Shown here: positions 56,435-64,000 of the stretch, piece by piece
How the letters are laid out: each line of letters opens with the position of its first letter
How positions within the stretch are numbered: the first letter of the stretch is position 1
Source of the DNA: Caldicellulosiruptoraceae bacterium PP1
Lineage (GTDB): Bacteria > Bacillota > Thermoanaerobacteria > Caldicellulosiruptorales > Caldicellulosiruptoraceae
Direction of reading: 5' to 3'
Assembly (NCBI GenBank): GCA_041320695.1
Contig: JBGGOQ010000006.1
Coordinates: 62,001 to 126,000 of the forward strand
Length of the DNA stretch: 64,000 nt
The notes under the pieces: model-generated
Databases searched by the model: none
What the model saw: only the letters and a program-made list of their open reading frames with translations
Told to the model about the DNA's origin: nothing
Program-made: the position numbers and the translations under genes

Positions 56435-57643
56435 TTGATTACATGGTTGGAATCAATTGAAGAAATTAATAAATTTTTAAGAGATGAAAATATTTTATTT
56501 CTATTTGACAAAAATACATTTAATATATGTGGAAAATTTTTCAAGAATGTAGAAAAACATATAAGAAAACTTATACTTCCTTCAAATATTCATGCAGATG
56601 AAAAAAATATTGGAAGGGTCTTTTTTGAGGTTTATGAGTATAATATTAGCTTGATATTTTCAGTAGGAAGTGGAACTCTTACAGACATTGCAAGGTATGT
56701 TTCGGCAAAAACTAATATAAAGTTTTTTTCCTTTCCAACAGCCCCATCAATGGATGGATATGCTTCATCAGTCGCTGCATTAACTATAGATGGTATAAAA
56801 ACTACAGTTCCAGCAAAAGCACCTAATAGAATATTTATATATTTACCAATTTTAAAAGAATCACCCATGGAACTAAAAAGAGCTGGTTTTGGAGATTTGA
56901 TTGGTAAAATTACTGCACTTTTAGATTGGAGAATATCAAATATTTTATTTGATGAAAAACTTGATGAAGATATTTTTAGTGATATGAAGCAAGCATATCT
57001 TGATACACTAAATAGCATAAGTTCAAATGACTTTGAAAAAAATCTGATTGATGGGCTTATAAAATCAGGGTTACTGATGAAAAGAATGGGGAATTCTCGT
57101 CCTGCTTCGGGTTCTGAACATCATATTTCACATTATCTTGAATATAAGGGTTATGACAATATATTCCATGGAATAAAAGTGGGTATAGCTACTATAATAA
57201 TATTAAAGCTATATAATAGTTTTTTACATTTAAGCAAAAATGAAATAAAAAAACAAATAGGATATAATATATCATTAAATGAATGGCAAAAAGAAATACA
57301 AAAAGCATATCCTGATAATTATATCGAAATAATTAATGCAAATATTAATAGAATTAAGGTGTACAATGATGAAGGTTTTAGAAAACAAATTATTAACAAA
57401 ATAATTGAAAAAAAAGATGAAATAGATGATAAAATAAAAGAGTCAATTATTTTGCTTGATAATGTTTATAAAGCATATGAAAAATTAGGTTTTAGTATTG
57501 AAAATACAAATATAAAAAGAGAAGATTTAATCAATGCTATTTTATATGCTGATAATATAAGAGATAGATTTACAATACTACAACTTCTTGAATTTCTTGG
57601 GTTTTTGAATATTGATTGGCTCGAGGAACATAGAATAATTTAA
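56435..57643 (+). CDS. sn-Glycerol-1-phosphate dehydrogenase (AraM/EgsA-like)
   Basis: Metal- and NAD(P)-dependent dehydrogenase of 402 residues that would reduce dihydroxyacetone phosphate to glycerol-1-phosphate. Nucleotide-binding motifs are FSVGSGTLTDIARYVSAK and FPTAPSMDGYASSVAALTIDGIKTT; metal ligands are the Asp in GFGDLIGK, the His in SGSEHHISHYLE and the His in FHGIKVGI. AraM of Bacillus makes archaeal-type G1P for a heptaprenyl lipid. The TTG start eight bases after AAGGGG is chosen. No arabinose genes adjoin it here. Confidence 0.88.
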   Translation: MITWLESIEEINKFLRDENILFLFDKNTFNICGKFFKNVEKHIRKLILPSNIHADEKNIGRVFFEVYEYNISLIFSVGSGTLTDIARYVSAKTNIKFFSFPTAPSMDGYASSVAALTIDGIKTTVPAKAPNRIFIYLPILKESPMELKRAGFGDLIGKITALLDWRISNILFDEKLDEDIFSDMKQAYLDTLNSISSNDFEKNLIDGLIKSGLLMKRMGNSRPASGSEHHISHYLEYKGYDNIFHGIKVGIATIIILKLYNSFLHLSKNEIKKQIGYNISLNEWQKEIQKAYPDNYIEIINANINRIKVYNDEGFRKQIINKIIEKKDEIDDKIKESIILLDNVYKAYEKLGFSIENTNIKREDLINAILYADNIRDRFTILQLLEFLGFLNIDWLEEHRII

Positions 57644-57726
57644 TATGAAACCTGTTTTTGCATATTTATTTTTGGGAAAATATAAATTAAGGTAAACTAT
57701 AAATTTAATTTTATGGTGATATTTAT

Positions 57727-58752
57727 ATGTTTAAGATACTAGTGGTTGATGACTCTGCATTTATGAGACAACTAATTAAGAATATTTTAGAAGAAACAGG
57801 TATTTTTGAGGTAACTGTTGCACAAACCCCATTAATTGCTCTTGATAAGATTCAAAAACAGCAGTTTGATGCTATAACTGTTGATTATGAAATGCCATAT
57901 ATGAATGGTATAGAGCTTATAAAGTTAATCAATTTTCAATATAAAAATAGAATTATTATGATAAGTGCATATACCTATCCAGAAACTGCCATTACACTAG
58001 AAGCCTTAAATAGTGGTGCTTTTGATTATGTGTTAAAGCCTACAAGTTTTGAACAAACACAACAATTTTCTAATGAGATTGTTGAAAAATTAAAAGCTGT
58101 ATGTCTAAAAAATAATACAGATGTTATACCTCAGCAGATTCCACAAAATATCAGATCAACATGGGATAGTATTTTAGGAAAGGCAAGAAAAGCTGAGATT
58201 GTAGGTATAGGAATATCTACAGGTGGTCCTCCCGCTTTAGAAAGGATATTTATAAATATCCGTAGGGATTTTCATCTGCCTATTTTGATTGTTCAGCATA
58301 TGCCACCAAATTTTACAAAAGCTCTTGCTGAAAGGCTAAGTGCTTTATCTCAATTATGTATTAAAGAGGCAGAAGATAATGAAGAGATTAATAGGGGATG
58401 TGTATATATTGCAAAAGGTGGGTATCACTTAGCTGTAGAAAATAGAAATGGGAAAAAATATACCAAGCTACTAGATACTGAAAAGGTTACAGGGCATAAA
58501 CCATCTGCAAACGTATTGTTTTCTTCAATAGCTGATGTATATGCAAAAAACTCAATTGGTATAATTATGACCGGTATGGGTGGAGATGGTTCTGATGGTT
58601 TACTTGAAATGAGAAATAAAGGGGCTCTTACCATAGCTCAAGATGAAAAAAGTTGTGTAGTTTTTGGTATGCCCAAGGTAGCAATAGATAAAGGAGCTGT
58701 CGACATTGTATTGAGTTTAGAAAGTATTATTGAATTTTTAAACTCTATATGA
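57727..58752 (+). CDS. cheB: Chemotaxis response regulator protein-glutamate methylesterase
   Basis: A 341-residue two-domain CheB. The receiver domain (1-120) has VVDDSAFMR, phosphoacceptor D53 in TVDYEMPYMNG and the Lys in YVLKPTS. After a linker the methylesterase domain has the catalytic Ser in GISTGG, His in IVQHMPPNFTKALAERL and Asp in MTGMGGDGSDGL. It removes methyl groups from (or deamidates) chemoreceptors. No cheR, cheA or flagellar gene lies in the window, so it stands alone. Confidence 0.94.
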   Translation: MFKILVVDDSAFMRQLIKNILEETGIFEVTVAQTPLIALDKIQKQQFDAITVDYEMPYMNGIELIKLINFQYKNRIIMISAYTYPETAITLEALNSGAFDYVLKPTSFEQTQQFSNEIVEKLKAVCLKNNTDVIPQQIPQNIRSTWDSILGKARKAEIVGIGISTGGPPALERIFINIRRDFHLPILIVQHMPPNFTKALAERLSALSQLCIKEAEDNEEINRGCVYIAKGGYHLAVENRNGKKYTKLLDTEKVTGHKPSANVLFSSIADVYAKNSIGIIMTGMGGDGSDGLLEMRNKGALTIAQDEKSCVVFGMPKVAIDKGAVDIVLSLESIIEFLNSI

Positions 58753-58780
58753 ATAAATAATAACAATATTCAAAATACAT

Positions 58781-58812
58781 AATAAAAGCCTATTTTATAG
58801 GCTTTTATTTGT
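58781..58812 (+). terminator. Terminator after cheB
   Basis: aataaaagcctat pairs perfectly with ataggcttttatt around ttt, followed by a T-rich run. Confidence 0.9.
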
Positions 58813-58852
58813 TTTTTCAAAGGTTACATAATAAAAAAAATATAAAATTATC

Positions 58853-58880
58853 TTGATAAATTTTATAATGAGTGTATAAT
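58853..58880 (+). promoter_or_regulatory. SigA promoter of the amino-acid ABC transporter
   Basis: TTGATA and TATAAT are 16 bases apart. The transcript would begin about 35 bases ahead of the binding-protein gene, and GAAAGGAGAG follows as ribosome binding site. Confidence 0.8.
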
Positions 58881-58920
58881 TAAAACGTATAATTATTAAA
58901 GTTTTGAAAGGAGAGTTTTT

Positions 58921-59727
58921 ATGAAGAAAAAAATAGTTGCAACATTACTAGTTATGTTAATTGCTATTTCATTATTACTTACAAGTTTTGCTCAAAATAG
59001 TTCTAAAAAACTTACAACATTAGACAAAATTAAATCAACAAAGGTTTTCAAAATTGGTATGGACGATACATTTCCACCAATGGAATACAATGATGATAAC
59101 GGGAATATTGTTGGATTTGACGTTGATATGGGTAAAGAACTTGCAAAAAGGCTTGGTGCAAAAGCACAATTTATTAGTATTGACTGGAATGGTATTCAAA
59201 CTGGATTAAAAGCAAAAAAATATGATGCAATTATTTCTTGTTTTAGTATAACAGAAGAAAGAAAAAAATCATTTAATTTAACTGATCCATATCTTTATAT
59301 TAAACAAGTTGTTGCGGTAAAAGCTGGTGATAAATCAATTAAAAAACCAGAAGATTTAAAAGGCAAAAAAATTGCTGTACAAGCTAACACAACAGGTGAT
59401 AATGCAGTTAAGGAGTTAAAGTTTATAAACTATGAAAAAGATGTAACACAATATGATAGAATCATAGATGCTTTTCATGAGTTAGAACTCGGAAGAAGAA
59501 ATGCCATTGTTATTGACTCAGTTGTTGCATACTATTATAAAAGAACAAACCCAAAGAAGTTTGATGTAGCAAAGGTTGAACTTCAAAAAGAACCAGTAGG
59601 TATAGCAGTTAGAAAAGAAGATAAAGAGCTTTATAATGCAGTTCAAAAAGCATTAAAAGATATGAAGAAAGATGGTACATTAGCAAAGATATCTAAAAAA
59701 TGGTTTGGTGAAGATATAACAAAGTAA
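58921..59727 (+). CDS. Polar amino-acid ABC transporter substrate-binding protein
   Basis: Family 3 solute-binding protein (268 residues) for polar amino acids, such as Gln, Cys or Arg. The signal peptide KKKIVATLLVMLIAISLLL ends in TSFA-Q; no lipobox cysteine is present, unlike most Gram-positive receptors. The mature part starts with a DKIKSTKVFKIGMDDTFPPM strand and has GNIVGFDVDMGKELAKRLG and GKKIAVQANTTGD, the usual binding-cleft motifs. Ligand is not decided by sequence. First gene of a three-gene import operon. Confidence 0.92.
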   Translation: MKKKIVATLLVMLIAISLLLTSFAQNSSKKLTTLDKIKSTKVFKIGMDDTFPPMEYNDDNGNIVGFDVDMGKELAKRLGAKAQFISIDWNGIQTGLKAKKYDAIISCFSITEERKKSFNLTDPYLYIKQVVAVKAGDKSIKKPEDLKGKKIAVQANTTGDNAVKELKFINYEKDVTQYDRIIDAFHELELGRRNAIVIDSVVAYYYKRTNPKKFDVAKVELQKEPVGIAVRKEDKELYNAVQKALKDMKKDGTLAKISKKWFGEDITK

Positions 59728-59745
59728 CAACTGAGGTGGACGATT

Positions 59746-60402
59746 TTGAGTGATAATATAATATTAAAATATTTTCCATTATTATTAAAATCAAGTGTTA
59801 TAACAATTGAACTTACTGCAATTGCTGTTACAGTTGGACTTATTTTTGGTTTGATTGCAGCTTTATTAAGGATATCCAAGGTAAGACCACTTAAATGGAT
59901 TGGAAGCTTTTATATCTGGCTTTTTAGAGGAACACCACTTCTACTTCAAATATTTTTTATATACTATGGGCTTCCAAGTTTCTTTCCATCGCTTACATTA
60001 CCAGCTTTTGCAGCAGGTGTTATTGCACTTATTATAAATTCAGGTGCATACACAGCAGAGATTATACGTGCAGCTATTCAGTCAATTGACAAAGGACAAT
60101 ATGAAGCTGCTAAATCACTAGGGATGACATATGGACAAACAATGAGGCTTATAATAATACCACAAACCTATAAAAGATTAATACCGCCAATAGGAAATGA
60201 GTTTATTGCACTTTTAAAGGATTCATCACTTGTTTCAGTTATTGGTATGACAGAGCTTATGCGTGCAGCTCAACTTAAAGCATCAGCGACAGGTAGAGAT
60301 GCTGAGATATATCTATCAGCACTAATGATTTATTTAGCTTTAACAACAATATTTACTGCAATTTTCAATTGGCTTGAAAAAAGGATGGGAAAATATGAGT
60401 AA
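59746..60402 (+). CDS. Polar amino-acid ABC transporter permease
   Basis: Membrane subunit (218 residues, about five helices) of the HisM/GlnP class. The coupling loop is [21 protein letters not shown] near residues 125-145; other marks are [20 protein letters not shown] and [16 protein letters not shown]. It starts at TTG, nine bases after GAGG. Homodimer pairing with the following ATPase is usual for single-permease systems. It ends eight bases into the ATPase gene. Confidence 0.93.
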   Translation: MSDNIILKYFPLLLKSSVITIELTAIAVTVGLIFGLIAALLRISKVRPLKWIGSFYIWLFRGTPLLLQIFFIYYGLPSFFPSLTLPAFAAGVIALIINSGAYTAEIIRAAIQSIDKGQYEAAKSLGMTYGQTMRLIIIPQTYKRLIPPIGNEFIALLKDSSLVSVIGMTELMRAAQLKASATGRDAEIYLSALMIYLALTTIFTAIFNWLEKRMGKYE

Positions 60403-61162
60403 TGATAAGATGATAAAAGCCTACAATATAGTAAAATATTTTGGACATAATTTAGTATTGAATAAAGTTTCACTTGATGTTGATAAAGGTGAGGTTGTGG
60501 TAGTTATAGGTCCATCTGGTTCAGGTAAAAGTACATTTATAAGATGTCTTAACCATTTAGAAAAGATACATTCAGGATATATAGAAATTGACGGATTTGT
60601 AATAGAAGATAAACTAGAGGAAGGGCAACACAAAAAACATAAATCTCATGAAATAGCTAAATTTTGTTCACAAGTGGGGATGGTTTTTCAAAGATTCAAC
60701 CTTTTCCCACACATGACTGCATTAGAGAATGTAACGGTAGCACCAATAAATGTAAATAAAATGCCAAAAGAAGAGGCCAAAGAACTTGGTATAGAGCTTC
60801 TAAAAAAGGTTGGATTAGAAGACAAAGCTAATTCATATCCTTCACAACTTTCAGGCGGTCAACAGCAGAGAGTAGCAATAGCAAGAGCATTAGCTATGAA
60901 ACCAAAAGTAATGCTTTTTGATGAGCCAACATCGGCACTTGACCCAGAACTTGTTGGTGAGGTTTTAAATGTAATAAAAGAGTTAGCTGATGAAGGTATG
61001 ACAATGATTATTGTAACTCATGAAATGGGCTTTGCAAAAGAAGTTGCAGATAGGGTTATTTTTATGGATAATGGTGTAATTATTGAAGAAGGAACACCAG
61101 ATGAGATTTTTAATAATCCAAAGCAAGAAAGAACAAAATCATTTTTACAAAAGATATTGTAA
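60395..61162 (+). CDS. Polar amino-acid ABC transporter ATP-binding protein
   Basis: ATPase subunit (255 residues) of the GlnQ/HisP class. Walker A is GPSGSGKST near residue 38, Q-loop [20 protein letters not shown], signature [17 protein letters not shown], Walker [17 protein letters not shown] and switch [11 protein letters not shown] is chosen because AAGGATGGG precedes it. It ends the operon ahead of a terminator. Confidence 0.95.
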   Translation: MSNDKMIKAYNIVKYFGHNLVLNKVSLDVDKGEVVVVIGPSGSGKSTFIRCLNHLEKIHSGYIEIDGFVIEDKLEEGQHKKHKSHEIAKFCSQVGMVFQRFNLFPHMTALENVTVAPINVNKMPKEEAKELGIELLKKVGLEDKANSYPSQLSGGQQQRVAIARALAMKPKVMLFDEPTSALDPELVGEVLNVIKELADEGMTMIIVTHEMGFAKEVADRVIFMDNGVIIEEGTPDEIFNNPKQERTKSFLQKIL

Positions 61163-61206
61163 AAGTAATTAAATTCTGATAAATTGAATATATTGAAGTG
61201 TATTTG

Positions 61207-61237
61207 GGCTGCAACATAATTGTTGTAGCCTTAATTT
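61207..61237 (+). terminator. Terminator after the amino-acid ABC operon
   Basis: ggctgcaaca pairs with tgttgtagcc (one G-U) around taat, followed by TTAATTTTT. Confidence 0.8.
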
Positions 61238-61267
61238 TTGATATTCTTGTTAGAAAGGATTTTGTTT

Positions 61268-62170
61268 ATGACTAAAAGACAACAACATATTGCAGACTTA
61301 CTATTACTTTTTGTAACATGTGTTTGGGGAGCTTCTTTTATTTTAATGAAACGAACTGTTGAAAGCTTAGCTCCATCACAATACTTAGCAATAAGATTTA
61401 TTTTGGCTTCAATAATATTATTTATTATATTTTTTAAAAGAATAAAGACTATTAAAAGAAATGAGTTATTATATGGTTTTATAATAGGTATATTTTTATT
61501 TTTAGGAATGATTTTACAAGTTATTGGTCTTCAATTTACATATGCTTCAAAGTCAGCTTTTATAACAGGATTAACAGTAGTATTAGTTCCGATTTTTGTA
61601 GCAATTATTTTTAGGAAGCTACCTAAAATTAATGTATTTATTGGTGTTATTTTAGCCTTTTTTGGTATTTGGTTATTAAATGGTGCTAAGTTAAATGGTT
61701 TTAACTTAGGTGATACATTAACATTTATTTCTGACTTAGCTTTTGTTGCTCAAATTATTGCTATTGATGTATTTACTTCAAAAAAGGATATAAATTCAAT
61801 TAACACTGCACTAATCCAAATATCAACAGCAGCAGTTTTGTTTACTGCGTTTAGTTTGTTTTTCGAAAGAAAACCACTAAATTTTGGATTATTTAATACA
61901 GTTTCAATAATAACAATATTAGTAACAGGTGTTTTAGGAACTGCACTTGCTTTTACAATACAGGTTGTAGTCCAAAAATATACAACACCAACACATACTG
62001 CATTAATTTTTTCGGCAGAGCCTGTGTTTGGAGCCATTTTTGCATCTATTATACCTTCTTCAAATGGACAGGTTGAAATTTTAAGCCTTATTTCTTACAT
62101 TGGTTGTTTTTTAATATTACTTGGCAATTTATCGGCTGAATTTGAATTTAAGTGGAGTGAAAAAAGATGA
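61268..62170 (+). CDS. EamA-family (drug/metabolite) transporter
   Basis: A 300-residue membrane protein with ten predicted helices in two EamA repeats. The first repeat has LLLLFVTCVWGASFILMKRTVE and ALxYT-like QFTYASKSAFITGL; the second ends in VVQKYTTPTHTALIFSAEPVFGA, a common EamA motif. It may export amino acids or other metabolites; substrate unknown. The ATG eight bases after AGAAAGGA is chosen. Its stop overlaps the next start (ATGA). Confidence 0.9.
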   Translation: MTKRQQHIADLLLLFVTCVWGASFILMKRTVESLAPSQYLAIRFILASIILFIIFFKRIKTIKRNELLYGFIIGIFLFLGMILQVIGLQFTYASKSAFITGLTVVLVPIFVAIIFRKLPKINVFIGVILAFFGIWLLNGAKLNGFNLGDTLTFISDLAFVAQIIAIDVFTSKKDINSINTALIQISTAAVLFTAFSLFFERKPLNFGLFNTVSIITILVTGVLGTALAFTIQVVVQKYTTPTHTALIFSAEPVFGAIFASIIPSSNGQVEILSLISYIGCFLILLGNLSAEFEFKWSEKR

Positions 62171-64000
62171 AAATTACTTTTTTGGGTGGAGCAAATGAAG
62201 TTGGGGCATCATCATGTATTATAAATATTTCAAATAAAAACATATTAATAGACTCTGGAATAAGAATGAAAGAAGAAAAACTCCCTAACCTTCAACTACT
62301 TAAAGATTATGGTGGAGTTGATTTTGCATTAATATCACATGCTCATATGGACCACATTGGAAGCTTTCCTATTGTAGCACGTGAATATCCCAATGTTTTG
62401 TATTATGCAACTCATGCAACTAAAGACTTAATTAAGGTTCTTTTGTATGACAGCATAAAAGTGATGGACCTTTGGGAAGAAGAAATTCCACTGTATGCCG
62501 AAAAAAATGTTGAAAATTTCTTAGATTCAATAGTTACTTATTCTTATAATTTCACTTTTGAACCTATTGAAGGTATTAAAATTACCTTTTTTCCTGCAGG
62601 GCATATTTTAGGGGCTTCAATGATATTTATTCAAAGCCCTGAAGGTAGTCTACTTTATACAGGTGATTTTTCAATAAGTAAGCAGCTAACTGTTGAAAAA
62701 GCAAGTATTCCAAAAATAAAACCAGATGTTGTAATTTGCGAGTCTACATATGGAGATAGAATTCACACAAATAGAACTTTTGAGGAAGAAAGGCTTTTTT
62801 TAGCAATACAAAATACAATAAAAAATGGTGGTAAGGTTTTAATTCCAGCTTTTGCAGTAGGTAGAGCTCAAGAGATTATATTAATATTAAAGAACTTTAT
62901 GAAAAAGAAAAAAGAGAAATTCAATATATTTATTGATGGAATGGTAAAAGATGTAATTAGAATATATGAAAGAAACCCTAATTATATTAGCTCTCGATAT
63001 TCAAAGCTGCTTCTAAAAGGTGAACAAGTTTTTAGAGGTGATAATGTTCTATTTATAGAAAATAAAAACCAACGTGAAAAGCTTTTATCAACAAATGAAC
63101 CATGTGTAATTATCTCAAGCTCTGGGATGTTAACTGGAGGTCCTTCAGTTCTTTATGCCAAAAGTATTATATCTAATGAGAAAAACCTAATTGCAATAAC
63201 TGGCTATCAAGATGAAGAATCTCCTGGAAGAAAACTATTAGAACTTACAGAGGACTTAAGTGAGAAAAAGATTGAATTTGATGGAAATATATATGATGTA
63301 AAATGTAAGGTTGATAAATTTGGTCTTTCTGCTCATGCTGACAGAACTGAGATTTTAGGTTTAATGCAGGTATTAAAACCAAAGAATATTATTTTTGTTC
63401 ATGGGCAGGGAGAAGCAATAAATGAGCTTTCAAATATGGCTATAAAAGAACTTGATGCCTTTGTTTTAATTCCAAATAACTGCGAATTAAATTCAATTCA
63501 AGTTGAAAAACCAAGAAAACAACTAACCTATTTTAATGTAAAAAGACTTCAAAAAGATGACCATATTAATAGCTCTAATATTTATGAACTATGGCAATAT
63601 CTTGTGTCACAAGGTCAAGTAGGTAATCATATAACATCTGAACATGCTATTACAATTTGGAATGGATATAAAGAGATTAATAATGATGAATCAAAACGTG
63701 TATTTGATATATTAAAAGAAACACCTTATTTTGAGCAAAATCACAAAAGACCATATTTATTTAAGATTTTATCAATTCAAGAGGTTGAAGAAAAAACAAA
63801 GCCTAAACTTATGGAACAGAACACTTTTAGAAATAAGGCTATTGAACTTTTTGAAGAATATGGACTATATAAAGTAAGTTTCGATGTTGCAAACAACTCT
63901 GCCACATTATTTTTTAATTATCCTAAGATAGCAGAAGAATTGATGGATAAAATAGAAAAATTACAAAGTGAAAGCCTTTGGGATATAAAAATAAATCAGA
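62167..64000 (+). CDS. Beta-CASP metallo-beta-lactamase-fold RNase-like protein (3' end outside window)
   Basis: The first 611 codons of a protein that continues past the window. It has the metallo-beta-lactamase motif H58-A-H60-M-D62-H63, H146 in GHILGAS, D167 in YTGDFS, the beta-CASP motif A Glu192 in CESTYGDR, motif B H390 in FGLSAHAD, and motif C H412 in FVHGQGEA. This set is typical of CPSF-73/YSH1-like RNA nucleases in bacteria and archaea. After about residue 450 there is a C-terminal extension of at least 160 residues that is not part of the core and is not recognised. It is translationally coupled to the EamA gene. Confidence 0.9.
   Translation, partial: MKITFLGGANEVGASSCIINISNKNILIDSGIRMKEEKLPNLQLLKDYGGVDFALISHAHMDHIGSFPIVAREYPNVLYYATHATKDLIKVLLYDSIKVMDLWEEEIPLYAEKNVENFLDSIVTYSYNFTFEPIEGIKITFFPAGHILGASMIFIQSPEGSLLYTGDFSISKQLTVEKASIPKIKPDVVICESTYGDRIHTNRTFEEERLFLAIQNTIKNGGKVLIPAFAVGRAQEIILILKNFMKKKKEKFNIFIDGMVKDVIRIYERNPNYISSRYSKLLLKGEQVFRGDNVLFIENKNQREKLLSTNEPCVIISSSGMLTGGPSVLYAKSIISNEKNLIAITGYQDEESPGRKLLELTEDLSEKKIEFDGNIYDVKCKVDKFGLSAHADRTEILGLMQVLKPKNIIFVHGQGEAINELSNMAIKELDAFVLIPNNCELNSIQVEKPRKQLTYFNVKRLQKDDHINSSNIYELWQYLVSQGQVGNHITSEHAITIWNGYKEINNDESKRVFDILKETPYFEQNHKRPYLFKILSIQEVEEKTKPKLMEQNTFRNKAIELFEEYGLYKVSFDVANNSATLFFNYPKIAEELMDKIEKLQSESLWDIKINQ

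Overview
The window is AT-rich chromosomal DNA from a Gram-positive, spore-forming anaerobe, most likely a clostridial Firmicute. Evidence for this is the lepA-hemW-hrcA-grpE-dnaK-dnaJ-prmA-rsmE order with a CIRCE operator, a T-box leader on thrS, spore-type genes (sleB, ytfJ, a dacF-like D,D-carboxypeptidase), an S-layer-homology (SLH) surface enzyme, and strong Shine-Dalgarno sequences with many TTG and GTG starts. The species cannot be fixed from the sequence alone.

Region 1 (1-9500) is an accessory carbohydrate-use locus. It opens inside a large surface enzyme (GH43-like domain, F5/8 type C domain, Ser/Gly linker, three SLH domains). About 2.5 kb follow without an intact gene, but with debris: an SLH tail, a decayed second GH43/F5-8 gene that still has a near-consensus promoter, and a truncated transposase. 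Then comes an LplB/LplC-type sugar ABC importer (two permeases and a binding protein, with no ATPase gene here), and an ISL3-type transposase fragment.

Region 2 (9500-16800) has a YtrA-like GntR repressor with an ABC exporter, a fumarylacetoacetate-hydrolase-family enzyme, a membrane-anchored MutS-like ATPase, and a decayed patch with AlbA-type regulator and HsdM remnants next to an intact small HIRAN protein.

Region 3 (17100-25700) has a Fur-controlled feoA-feoB-zinc ribbon-fur cluster, a sleB gene translationally coupled to a small starch-binding-like protein, a D,D-carboxypeptidase, tRNA-Pro, a glycosyltransferase, an RluA-type pseudouridine synthase and a CapA-like protein with altered metal-site residues.

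Region 4 (25700-43500) is a long housekeeping block: LepA, HemW, the heat-shock operon, PrmA, RsmE, cysteine desulfurase plus ThiI (tRNA thiolation), an RsuA/RluB-type synthase, an M29 aminopeptidase, the energizing module of an ECF vitamin transporter with TruA, and tRNA-Val.

Region 5 (43500-64000) has lysA, a site-2 protease, trpS, scpA-scpB, a DUF2953-ytfJ pair, an M23-like protein without catalytic histidines, a CHASE4/HD-GYP protein, an AlbA-domain gene broken by one TGA, a TPR protein with a C-terminal helix-turn-helix-like end, T-box-controlled thrS, a glycerol-1-phosphate dehydrogenase, an orphan CheB, a polar amino-acid ABC importer, an EamA transporter and a beta-CASP RNase-like protein that runs off the end. 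No clear new multi-gene system stands out. The most unusual items are the sleB/carbohydrate-binding pair, the two binding proteins without lipobox cysteines, the membrane MutS homologue, the decayed defence patch and the TGA-broken AlbA gene.
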